Shown: piece by piece, positions 54,617-63,140 of the stretch
How the letters are laid out: the number at the start of each line of letters is the position of its first letter
Position numbering within the stretch: position 1 is the first letter of the stretch
Origin: Anaerococcus hydrogenalis DSM 7454
GTDB lineage: Bacteria > Bacillota > Clostridia > Tissierellales > Peptoniphilaceae
DNA length: 64,000 nt
Assembly (NCBI RefSeq): GCF_000173355.1
Contig: NZ_ABXA01000002.1
Span: forward strand, 1 to 64,000
Direction of reading: 5' to 3'
The notes under the pieces: model-generated
What the model saw: the letters and a program-made list of their open reading frames with translations, nothing else
What the model was told of the DNA's origin: nothing
Database searches by the model: none
Position numbers and translations under genes: made by a program

Positions 54617-56257
54617 TTATCTTTCTTGATTCATTTTCTTGTTTTTCATACTTTCTCTGTATTCATTATCTTTATTAACTTGGTCTTGGAATTTTTTAAT
54701 CTGTGCTATTACACTTGGTTTTTCACCTTGTTTTATTAGCTTATCTATTTCTATGGATAAGTCTATACCTAATTCTTTGTTTACAAAATCTACTGAATAT
54801 TTTATATGATTAATTTCCTGGTATTCATCTTTTATCTTGTCTTTCTCTTTATTTATTTCTTCAAGATTTGCCATTAAAAGATTTTTTTCTTCATTCCATT
54901 TTTTAGGACTTAGTTTTTCCTTATCTGATAGGAGTTTTTTTAATTTCCCGCTTACTACTTTATATTGGTCTATGTCTTTCTTATGTTTGTTATAGAATGT
55001 GTCTTTTGTGAATATATTTTTCTTTTGATATTCTTCATAAACTTCTTTTTTGGATTTGTAGATTTCATAGTATAAAATTTTCTTTTCTACATCTTCCATT
55101 TCTTTATGGATTGTCTTTGCTTTTTTATTTAGTTTGTAGCTATTAGACTTTAAAGATTCTATTTTTGTTTGTAACTGACCTATGGTTTCTATGTCATTTT
55201 TTCTTAAATAACTATATGCACTTGTTAGCTTTTTGAAGTCATATTTTTCTTTATTAGTTTTTGCATATTCTCTTAGATATTTACTTTTTTCTTTTTGAAT
55301 TTCTGAATAAGTTAATAGATAATTTGTTAGATTGAAAAGTTTAGGGTTGTCTATTACCTTATCTCTTTCTATATCCTTAAATTTTTCATAAGCAGTAGAT
55401 AGATTATCTAATAAATTTCCTATCCAACCCTTTAATGTTTTTATCTCTTCTTTTATTGTTTTTACAAGGTTATTATATTTTCTTATTTCTCTATTATAGT
55501 TTCCTTTGTCAGTTTCTATTCCCTTTCTTTCCATTGCACTTGCTGCTGATCCTAAATGGATTGTCGGTAGATAATCTGAATTTTGTCTTTTAAAACTCCT
55601 ATGGTCTACTCTTTTTTCTATCTTGTTTTTTGCTAGATATTCATTGCAAAGGTCTGAAAAATTTTCTCTCCATTTTTCTACATTGCCCTTATCATTCCAG
55701 GTTGTTAGTTCTACTTTTCTTGTCTTTGGTTTTCCATTTTTGTTTAAAATCTTTTCTCCTTTTTCATCTAGGATATATTCTTTTTTTGACTTTGCTAAGA
55801 ACTCTCCTTTTTCGTTTATGGGTCGCATTATGGTCATTATATGACAATGGATATTTCCATTTTTGTCTTGACTCTCATCATGGATTGCATAATCTACTAT
55901 CATTCCTTGTGATGTTAGATTTTCTTTTATAAATCTTTCAACTAGGTTTTTATTTTCACTTAAAGTTAATTCTTTTGGTAGTCCTATTATGAATTGTCTT
56001 GCTAGTTGTGCATTAGAATTTTTTTCTGCCATTTCTACTTTATTCCATAAGGTCGACCTATCATTAAATTCTTTTGGTATATGATCAGGCAATATTATAT
56101 TTTTTACTAATACTTTTTCTTTTCTTGTATAGTCATGGGTTACTCCGTCCCATTCATTTTTTATTTTTTCTCCACTTATATATGCTGCACTTGCTACTGC
56201 ACTTTTGCCTTTTCCTCTTGATATTATGTTTACTGAAAAATGAAAACTGTCTACCAT
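54617..56257 (-). CDS. mobL: MobA/MobL (MOBQ) family relaxase
   Basis: This 546-residue relaxase has the MobA/MobL opening FHFSVNIISRGKGKSAVASA followed by AAYISGEKI. The N-terminal Tyr in that region is the usual nucleophile. The metal-binding motif NGNIHCHIMTIMRP is near residue 150, with LARQFIIGLPKEL before it. The C-terminal half (about 260-546) is coiled coil and may serve as a scaffold or primase-like region. The ATG at 56257 behind AGGAAGTGAT is preferred. A candidate oriT with an RSF1010-like nic sequence lies 270 bp upstream. This is a second, unrelated relaxase in the window. Confidence 0.92.
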   Translation of the reverse strand: MVDSFHFSVNIISRGKGKSAVASAAYISGEKIKNEWDGVTHDYTRKEKVLVKNIILPDHIPKEFNDRSTLWNKVEMAEKNSNAQLARQFIIGLPKELTLSENKNLVERFIKENLTSQGMIVDYAIHDESQDKNGNIHCHIMTIMRPINEKGEFLAKSKKEYILDEKGEKILNKNGKPKTRKVELTTWNDKGNVEKWRENFSDLCNEYLAKNKIEKRVDHRSFKRQNSDYLPTIHLGSAASAMERKGIETDKGNYNREIRKYNNLVKTIKEEIKTLKGWIGNLLDNLSTAYEKFKDIERDKVIDNPKLFNLTNYLLTYSEIQKEKSKYLREYAKTNKEKYDFKKLTSAYSYLRKNDIETIGQLQTKIESLKSNSYKLNKKAKTIHKEMEDVEKKILYYEIYKSKKEVYEEYQKKNIFTKDTFYNKHKKDIDQYKVVSGKLKKLLSDKEKLSPKKWNEEKNLLMANLEEINKEKDKIKDEYQEINHIKYSVDFVNKELGIDLSIEIDKLIKQGEKPSVIAQIKKFQDQVNKDNEYRESMKNKKMNQER

Positions 56258-56359
56258 TTTTATCACTTCCTTTCTTTTTTTTGTTGTTTTAGGTGGAGGC
56301 TTAATAGATTTTTATATCCACTTTGTGAATGAGCATTTTGAAATGATAGAATAGAAAAA

Positions 56360-56402
56360 GCCGACTACTGAATTAATTTTTGTTGTTTCAGTATGTCGGC
56401 TT
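56360..56402. terminator. Hairpin between oriT and mobL
   Basis: AAGCCGACTACTGAA is closely repeated in inverse as TTCAGTATGTCGGCTT with a loop of about 15 nt. It could be a terminator or attenuator for mobL, or a secondary structure of the oriT region. Confidence 0.55.
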
Positions 56403-56526
56403 AATTGTTACTTTCATTTCAAATTTTAAAAATCAAGGGCGAGCGTTAGCGAGTTTATTTACCCTTGACTTTTAAAAAGCGAATGGTTGTTGCTCCCTGC
56501 AAGGGTTTGGCTCCGCAGGACGCAAG

Positions 56527-56570
56527 CACCCTTTAGGGTGTATAATTGCGCCCTTAGAAAATCTAAGGGA
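56527..56570. other. oriT: Predicted oriT of MOBQ type
   Basis: The palindrome CACCCTTTAGGGTG (56527-56540) is followed by TATAATTGCGCCCTTA, which resembles the RSF1010/MOBQ nic region (inverted repeat, then AAGTGCG/CCCT). By that model nicking would fall between 56550 and 56551. A second inverted repeat, CCCTTAGA-AAA-TCTAAGGG, follows at 56551-56570. The GC-rich 56470-56530 stretch (GGCTCCGCAGGACGCAAGC) stands out from its AT-rich surroundings. The relaxase gene is transcribed away from it. Confidence 0.65.
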
Positions 56571-56591
56571 GATTTGATTATTTTATTTTTC

Positions 56592-56882
56592 TTAATTTTC
56601 TCTCATTATTTTTAGTGTTTCTTTAAATTCTTTTGTTTTTGTTGCTTCTTCTAGTAGAATTTTTATTTCTTCATCTGTTAGCTCTTCTGCATTTTCTATA
56701 AGACTTTCTAAGATTGCTCCTCTTGTTATGAGCCTATGAGTTCTTTCTTTTCTTTTTTTTACTATGTCTTGTTTTAATATCTTCTTTTCTTGATTTTTTA
56801 GTTGCCTTAATCTTTCTTCTGTATCATCAATTTTATCTTTTATTTCTTTTGACTCTTGACTTATTTGTTCTAGTTTTTTCAT
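56592..56882 (-). CDS. DUF3847 family mobilization accessory protein
   Basis: This 96-residue protein is helical (LEQISQESKEIKDKIDDTEE) with the DUF3847 core ERTHRLITRGAILESLIENA, then ELTDEEIKILLEEA. DUF3847 genes usually accompany MobA/MobL relaxases near oriT and may act like MobC in the relaxosome; this is inferred. It starts behind GAAAGGAG and is transcribed towards the oriT. Confidence 0.85.
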   Translation of the reverse strand: MKKLEQISQESKEIKDKIDDTEERLRQLKNQEKKILKQDIVKKRKERTHRLITRGAILESLIENAEELTDEEIKILLEEATKTKEFKETLKIMREN

Positions 56883-57003
56883 ACTAATCTCCTTTCTTGT
56901 ATTAAAAAAAGACGATGAAGATATACTCTCCCCGTCTTTAGGTTGTTCTCTACTTAAATATTAAATTTAAAATATTTATATCCTCCTTTTGTATTTTTAG
57001 CAA

Positions 57004-57050
57004 TAAAAGTGGCAAAGAATTTTTTTCTTTTCTTAGCCACTTTTATCAAT
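57004..57050 (-). terminator. Terminator downstream of the protease operon
   Basis: AAAAGTGGC is repeated in inverse as GCCACTTTT, with further pairing of AAGAA/TTCTT and an A/T-rich loop. It lies just past the stop of the 145-residue gene and ends the operon of the peptide locus from the right. Confidence 0.75.
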
Positions 57051-57061
57051 AATTAATATTT

Positions 57062-57499
57062 TTAATTAACACTTATGTTAATTATATTTTTAATTTTTTC
57101 GGTAAGGTCATTTTCTGTAATGTATGTTCTAAATACTTTGCCATTTTCATAACATTCTATATAAGTATTGTCACTTTCTGCATAAATCAACAACTTAGTT
57201 TTACCATCACTTACAATTTCAATAAATTTCATTGGTTCTATCTTTAACCAATCATCTTTATCTAACTCTTTAATATCATTTGCAATTAAAAGATCAGACA
57301 GTTCTTTTTTTATTTCTTTTGTAAACTTGACATTTTTATATGCATCTCCATCACTAAAGTCTATTTCATAATAATTTTCTGGTAAAATTTCTCTTATTTT
57401 TTCATAGCTTTTGTCATTATTAAAGTATAAAAATATAATAATAACAGCAATAAAAGATATTATAGATATGAGTAAAACATTCTTTTTATTTATAACCAT
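57062..57499 (-). CDS. Membrane-anchored hypothetical protein in the protease operon
   Basis: This 145-residue protein has one N-terminal membrane helix (residues 8-26, LLISIISFIAVIIIFLYF) and an extracellular domain with YYEIDFSDGDAYKNVKFTKE and MKFIEIVSDGKTKLLIYAES. I do not recognise the fold; a small beta-rich domain is likely. Its ATG overlaps the stop of the caspase-like protease gene, so the two are co-translated. A role as inhibitor, anchor or immunity partner of the protease is possible but only inferred. Confidence 0.75.
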   Translation of the reverse strand: MVINKKNVLLISIISFIAVIIIFLYFNNDKSYEKIREILPENYYEIDFSDGDAYKNVKFTKEIKKELSDLLIANDIKELDKDDWLKIEPMKFIEIVSDGKTKLLIYAESDNTYIECYENGKVFRTYITENDLTEKIKNIINISVN

Positions 57500-58895
57500 T
57501 ATAGTTTCTATTTCCTCTGAATCTTATTGGACAATATTCTGGTACTGCATCCGCCGCTTTCAAAGCTGCATTTCTAACCGAAATATTCTTATCAAGTTTT
57601 TTCCAAAGTTGTACTGAAAAATCATAAGAAAGCTTTTGACCAACACTTTCATACCAACCTAAAAATGCCTTGTTTGAAGTTGTTCCATCATATATACCAA
57701 AGGCATTCGCCCAATCACTATTTTTTCCAGTATTACATGCATCTAAATAAATAAACTTATAATTTCCAGATGGAACATTATTTCTATGAAACTGTCTATC
57801 TTTATTATCTTTATCCTTTTTTGAAGATATAACATCAGTACTTCCATGAGAACAAGAGTAGAAAGCTTTCACACCGCTTTTCAAAATATTTGGTACTTCT
57901 GTTCGAAAATTTTGAGAGTTTTTTGATTTAATTGGAGTATATCCCAATTTTGATAATCCTTTTTTAGCAGCATTTATACTTTCTATTGTATATGTTAATT
58001 CTGGAGCACCAATTATGCCACCAAGTTCTTTATAAATATCTCCGCCTATACAATCACCAGTTTTAGCATCTATATAAATCTCTCCAATTGAGTTTTTAAA
58101 CACATATGCAACTTTTATTTGACCCACATCTACATTCATACCTGTATATTTTTCAAACATCGCATTAGTTTTTACTGTTTTAATTCTATCAAAATTTAAA
58201 TCACTTTCTATTCCAATTTTTTCAAATACTTTTATTGCAATACTCTTCGCATCATTATAATCAATAAAGTTATCCTTTAATCCAATATCTGATATGTCTC
58301 CAGATCTATGAAAAAGAATCAATTCATTATTCTTTTTATCTATTATTACGTTTATATAATTAAACGTATCTTCAACATTGTCGTCTACATAATTAAATTT
58401 GAATAATACTGTTGAATCATCAACATCATATTCATTTGTAAGTTCATATTTTTCATTTTTAATTAAATTATTTTTCACATAATCTAAAGTTTCCATAGTT
58501 GAAGTAAAATTTATTTTTTTATTGTTTTGAATTCTCTCTAAACTATCATTTGCATTTTCTGACAATCTATCTATATAATTTATTAGATTATCTTCAACAA
58601 CTGCATATGATGTATTATTAAACTTTACTATGTCTCCCTTAACATCACTCGGTATATCTACATTTGATGTATTATTAAAATTTATATTGCTTTCTTTAAT
58701 ATTACTTAGTGTATTAACATCATTAGTGTCAGTATAAAATTCAGAGCTTTCAAAATTTGCTCCTAAATTTTCTAGAATAGTTACATAATCTAAATCATCC
58801 TTTGATTGAGCATATGCTGATGAAGCAAATACATTTGTTGCCATTGCTGTTAACAGCATTACCATGGCTATTAATAGAGTAAATCTTCTCTTCAT
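57486..58895 (-). CDS. Secreted protein with PepSY-like region and caspase-fold (clan CD) protease motifs
   Basis: This 469-residue protein has a signal peptide (1-25, ending NVFASS). Residues 30-220 are of unknown fold. About 200-270 is PepSY-like (AKSIAIKVFEKIGIESDL, then VFKNSIGEIYIDAKTGDCIG). The C-terminal domain (about 300-469) shows the clan CD pattern: a hydrophobic strand ending in His-Gly (AFYSCSHGS) and a second one ending in Asp-Ala-Cys (KFIYLDACNTG). These would be the catalytic His and Cys of a caspase/gingipain-type peptidase. The ATG at 58895 behind GAGGAGG is preferred. It is encoded next to a radical SAM peptide locus and could process an exported peptide; this is inference. 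The protease call itself rests on two motifs. Confidence 0.7.
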   Translation of the reverse strand: MKRRFTLLIAMVMLLTAMATNVFASSAYAQSKDDLDYVTILENLGANFESSEFYTDTNDVNTLSNIKESNINFNNTSNVDIPSDVKGDIVKFNNTSYAVVEDNLINYIDRLSENANDSLERIQNNKKINFTSTMETLDYVKNNLIKNEKYELTNEYDVDDSTVLFKFNYVDDNVEDTFNYINVIIDKKNNELILFHRSGDISDIGLKDNFIDYNDAKSIAIKVFEKIGIESDLNFDRIKTVKTNAMFEKYTGMNVDVGQIKVAYVFKNSIGEIYIDAKTGDCIGGDIYKELGGIIGAPELTYTIESINAAKKGLSKLGYTPIKSKNSQNFRTEVPNILKSGVKAFYSCSHGSTDVISSKKDKDNKDRQFHRNNVPSGNYKFIYLDACNTGKNSDWANAFGIYDGTTSNKAFLGWYESVGQKLSYDFSVQLWKKLDKNISVRNAALKAADAVPEYCPIRFRGNRNYNGYK

Positions 58896-58954
58896 TTCTA
58901 TCCTCCTCATATAATTTTGTCCTTCCTCAATATATTTGACATTAAAATCAAATA

Positions 58955-59048
58955 TTATCTATTTTTCCAACTGTTGTTTCTAGCTATATTATAAAATATA
59001 GCATCTAAACTAATCGCCATTACTATATCTCATAGGATTTAAATCCAT
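58955..59048 (-). other. Tiny ORFs with a strong ribosome binding site upstream of the protease
   Basis: AGGAGGTGAAATA precedes an ATG at 59048 encoding MDLNPMRYSNGD (12 codons, stop at 59010). A second ATG at 59020 in another frame encodes MAISLDAIFYNIARNNSWKN and ends one residue later at 58955. Removing one base near 59013 would join them into a 30-residue peptide. With so many one-base indels nearby, a small peptide gene is plausible. The function is unknown. Confidence 0.4.
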
Positions 59049-59063
59049 TATTTCACCTCCTAT

Positions 59064-59463
59064 CTATCTTACATATGAGTTTATCTTTACCTTTCCTGAT
59101 AATGTTTTATTTGATTCATTATCAATCGTAACAACATATCTACTTCCTCTATTAGCCTTAACATTTAATATTGAGTCTGAAGAAAAAAAATTTGTTATAT
59201 ATAATTTTTCCATCTTCTTCAATAATTACCTGATATTTAATTTCACCTGAGCAAGACATATCTTTTAATCTAACTGTAAAACCATCATGAACTGGACCTG
59301 TCCAGGTATCCATGTTAAATTCATAGTCTATCTTATCAAATCTACTTAATCTTATATTCTCATCAACATTTGCTGCTCTAAGACCTGTCCTCGATACTTC
59401 TCCTAATCCTAACTTTTGATACTCTTCGTCACTTATTATTTGAACCCTATCTCCTAATAAAGT
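59064..59463 (-). pseudogene. C-terminal part of a secreted-type protein, frameshifted
   Basis: The first frame reads VQIISDEEYQKLGLGEVSRT, NMDTWTGPVHDGFTVRLKDM and VIIEEDGKIIYNKFF, then is shifted by one base in an A8 run (59183-59190). It continues SILNVKANRGSRYVVTIDNE and ends NSYVR. The composition suggests an extracellular beta-sandwich. There is no start codon: a stop precedes it at about 59464, so the N-terminus and signal peptide are missing or lie in another frame. Confidence 0.55.
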
Positions 59464-59479
59464 TTAATTAATACTATAT

Positions 59480-59703
59480 CTATTGTTTCGTTTGACATTT
59501 TGAGCATCTGTATCTACCTGTACCATCCAAGTCAAATATTTGGTATATACAAACGACCAAAGCATTTGCTATATCGTTAGCAGTTTTAAGGCTCGGAATT
59601 GTTTTCCCAGTTTCTATTTTATTTATACTAGTTCTTGATATTCCCACTTTTTTCCAAATCTATGTTGCGATTAACCTAAAGGTTTACGGTATTTCTCAAT
59701 ATA
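59480..59703 (-). pseudogene. Degenerate Xre-type regulator
   Basis: Fragments in two frames spell EKYRKPLGLSQ and then VGISRTSINKIETGKTIPSL, KTANDIANALVVCIYQIFDL, a Cro/CI-type helix-turn-helix followed by the usual tail. The frames are offset at a GGAAAAAAG run, and further mutations and a missing start indicate a pseudogene. It may once have regulated the peptide locus. Confidence 0.6.
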
Positions 59704-59751
59704 AGTAGGTAACCTATTATCATAACCACAAAATCACTTAAGCATATTTTT

Positions 59752-61565
59752 TTAACACTTTACTCCACCTTTAATATCAGCATTATCCGATACCACATCA
59801 TTCTGTAATTTGTAGAGGTTATAATATAACCCCTTATTTTTAATTAACTCATTATGGTTACCAATCTCAATAATATGACCATTATCTATAGTTATAATAA
59901 AATCAGCACTTTCAACTATTTTATTAAATCTATGTACAATTACAATTTTAATTTTTCTTTTGAATCTTCTGCAATTGTATTAAATATAGCATTTTCCGAA
60001 ACCAAATCAATTGATGCATTCGGTTCATCAAAAATATATAAATCTCTATCACTTACCAATGTTCTACCAAGTGCAATTTTTTGCCACTGACCAATTGATA
60101 ATTGCAATCCTTCATTAAATTGATATCCAAGCTGTTGATTTTTCTTCAATATCAAATCATCGAGTTGTACTTTTCCCATTACTTCATCAATATCATCTTT
60201 TTTATAATTAGCATCAATTTTACCATATCTAATATTGTCACTAATACTTGTTTCAAACTTTATATAATCTTGAAATAGCACTCCAACTTTATTTCTATAT
60301 GAATCTAAATTTATATTTCTCCTATCAATGTCATTAATTAATATTTCACCTTCATAATCATTATATATACCCATGATTATTTTCATTAAAGTTGATTTCC
60401 CTGAGCCGTTATTACCCATAATTATATAAGTTTTCCCCGACTCTATTTCTAAGTTAATATTTTTTAATACATACTCATTCTGATTTTGATATTGATATGA
60501 AACCCCTTTAAATTTTATTGTATTAATTTCGCCTATAACAATCCCATCCTTATTAATATCTTCTTCTTCAATATTAAAAAATTCTTTGATTTGTTCAATC
60601 ATTGCAGAATTTTTGTACAAAAATGAAAGTTGCGAGAACATTGATAAAACGCTGCCTTTTAGGCTATCAATTGAGTTATTATATAATACAAAAAAACCAA
60701 TTGAGATAATATGATTAAAAGCTTGGATAATTATAAATACTGTAATCATAAAATCTACTAATAATTCAAATAAAGATATTATCCCATATGTTATTGCTCT
60801 TTTGTTATGTAATTTAATAAATTCTATATTACATATATTCTTGATATTTTTATATTTTCTTATAAAAAAGTTAAATAAATTAAACATCTTAATTTCTTTA
60901 AAATGTTCGGCATTAGTTAATATGTGGGATATGTACGAACACTTTCTTAATTTTTCTGTATTTTGTTTTTCTACCTCATACTCTAATAAATTATATTTTT
61001 TCTCAAATAAATATCTTACTATGGGTAGAACAATTACTATGAAAAATATTGCAATATTATATTTTAGAATAATTATCATATAAGAGATTGTACTAATTAC
61101 AGATGAAACTAAAGAAAACAATGTCTTTACACTTCCTAAAATCCCAGCATTAGCATCATACTGTGTCCTGTTAATAAGATCATATGTTTTACTTCTTTCA
61201 AAATCTTTACAGTCCAGTAAAGAAACTTTAGTTAATATATTTTCTTGAAAATAAGCATCAAATTGCAACTCATAATTTTCTATCTTAAGTTGTGTGAAGA
61301 TTTGAAATATCGTTGATAATAATTCGAAACATGATAAAAATACCATCCATATAATGACAGTTCGAAAATCTCCAGTTCTATACTGTATGCAATCAATTAC
61401 CTTTTGTATTATTAATAGTAGAATAATTGGAGTCACTCCACTCAATATTGAATCTATACACAAACATATAAAATATCTTTTACTGTAACAATATACCCTT
61501 TTTAATGACCAAAGAATATTTAAAAACAATCCTTTTGTAGTTACATCCTTTTTCTTCATTATCAT
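59752..61565 (-). CDS. ABC exporter of the peptide locus, frameshifted near its end
   Basis: This ABC half-transporter of about 604 residues has six membrane helices in about residues 25-310 and an ATPase domain with Walker A GNNGSGKST, signature LSIGQWQK and Walker B LYIFDEPNAS. It has no N-terminal C39 peptidase domain, so it would export a peptide without cutting its leader. The frame stops at KEKLKL, but adding one base to the A5 run at 59952-59956 gives IKIVIVHRFNKIVESADFII and a normal C-terminus ending at 59752, restoring the H-loop His. It starts a few bases after the radical SAM gene. The signature LSIGQ is atypical but known in bacteriocin exporters. Confidence 0.85.
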
Positions 61566-61574
61566 ATATCTTTA

Positions 61575-63036
61575 TCATCTAAACTCGATTTCTGACATTG
61601 CTTTTTTTAATCTTTCAGGATCTCTTTCAAATACTGTAAAATAATTAACGAACATATCTTTTACGATTCGTCTCGATGTATCGCACATTCCATCAGTTTC
61701 ATACCTATTTGAATCGTCTGTAGTTATTGAACTCTCATAACAAACGCCACACATCATCCTTGCCCAGCAATTATTGCATTTTTTTACGATAATTTTTCGC
61801 ATATTCATCAATATAAATTTTGTAGATCCTATCATAATCATATCCATCAAAACAATTCCCTAACGGAGGAATATTTCCAACTTTTTCACATGGTCTAAAA
61901 TCTCCTTGTGTCGTCACGTATAATCGTCTTTGTCCTGGCAAACAGTTTCCATGTAAAAACGACCTATCTATTATATCATCTGATTTTATTCTATCGGCAA
62001 CCCTTACAAGTTCTTTATTGATCAATCCGAAATATTCAGACGAAACACCATTGGTTTCAAAATCTTCAACTGCAATACCTTCAAGCGGACTAATTTCTAA
62101 ATTCTTATTCTCTTCCACTACATTATTTTTGTCATAATCAAATACCATATCACCTACATCTACATACGAATAATTTATGTTTATTTCTTTTGGTACTCCT
62201 AGTTCAGTCCTAAAATAATCACTTATTTTATTTAACTTCTCCTTTGTATACGGTGGTGTAATAACGCAATTTATCATCAATGTCCTTCTATTATCAGGAT
62301 TATAAAAGTTTTTTAAGAGTTTACAGAAATTTTTGGTCGCAACTTCATATGAACCTGTTCCACTAATATTACATCTATATTTATCATGGAATTTTTGGGG
62401 TCCATCTAAACTACAAACAATCTCTAAATCTTCCAACTGACTAAAATAGCTTATCATATCATCTGTAATGAGAGTTAAATTAGTCGTAAATCCGAAACTC
62501 TTTTTCACTTTAGGATAATTATCTTTAAAATATTCAATGGTTTTTTTCATAAGCTCAAACTCAACTAACGGCTCTCCTCCATAATATGTAAGGGCAAATT
62601 CATCCCCATCATACTCCTTCATTAAATAGTCAATGCTTTTCTTTGCTATATCAAAGTTCATTGTCTTATTAGAAAATCCTCTATGATCTGGATGATGATC
62701 ATTGTATATGCAATATCCACATCTTAAATTACAAGCTTCAGTCAGTTCAAGTACTATCTGTTCACACTTTCCTTTTACTGAATCTTCGAATTCTTCTCGT
62801 GTAGGAATTACAAAATCCCAAGAACTATTCTCATTAAATAGATTTTCTTGTCTTACAAACTCTCCAAAAACTTTATTATTTGAACACTCGTTTTTTAAAC
62901 TTGTTTCGCCAGACAAGATTCTATCAATAATTTCTACTTCTGAGTCATCACATAAAACAACCTTACCTGTCGCAGTGTCATAATAATATTTATTATCTTT
63001 TGTTTGAAATATCATGCCATATTTTTGAACATTCAT
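61575..63036 (-). CDS. Radical SAM/SPASM peptide maturase, one frameshift
   Basis: This enzyme of about 486 residues is predicted to modify the adjacent Cys-rich peptide. The N-terminal 90 residues resemble the precursor-binding region of peptide maturases. The radical SAM cluster motif is CNLRCGYC (about residues 106-113), followed by TYYGGEPLVEF. A SPASM domain with CEKVGNIPPLGNC leads to CNNCWARMMCGVCY and a last Cys in DGMC. The frame stops at AKNYRKKMQ. Removing one base from the A7 run (61779-61785) joins RKKCNNCW, so the second half of the SPASM domain is in 61575-61850. If the break is real, the auxiliary Fe-S cluster is lost. The start follows TAGGAGG. It is perhaps related to CcpM-type maturases. 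Confidence 0.9.
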
Positions 63037-63069
63037 CCCTTAATCCTCCTATCGTTATCATGTTATTAC

Positions 63070-63109
63070 GGCGGAGGATAGTTTCTGTAAACTACAGCCA
63101 TCCCCCGCC
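63070..63109 (-). terminator. Hairpin between precursor peptide and maturase genes
   Basis: GGCGGGGGA and TAGTTT pair with AAACTA and TCCTCCGCC, with an ACAG apex and one mismatch. It sits between the peptide and radical SAM genes without a long T-run, so it more likely attenuates or stabilises the peptide transcript, giving more precursor than enzyme. Confidence 0.6.
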
Positions 63110-63140
63110 AGTATTAAGCTATTTTAGAATAATTAAACTG

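Noticed and set aside
55630-56292. Several plus-strand ORFs rich in Leu and Phe opposite mobL
   Set aside because: Antisense of the relaxase coding region; composition follows from reverse-complemented Lys/Glu codons.
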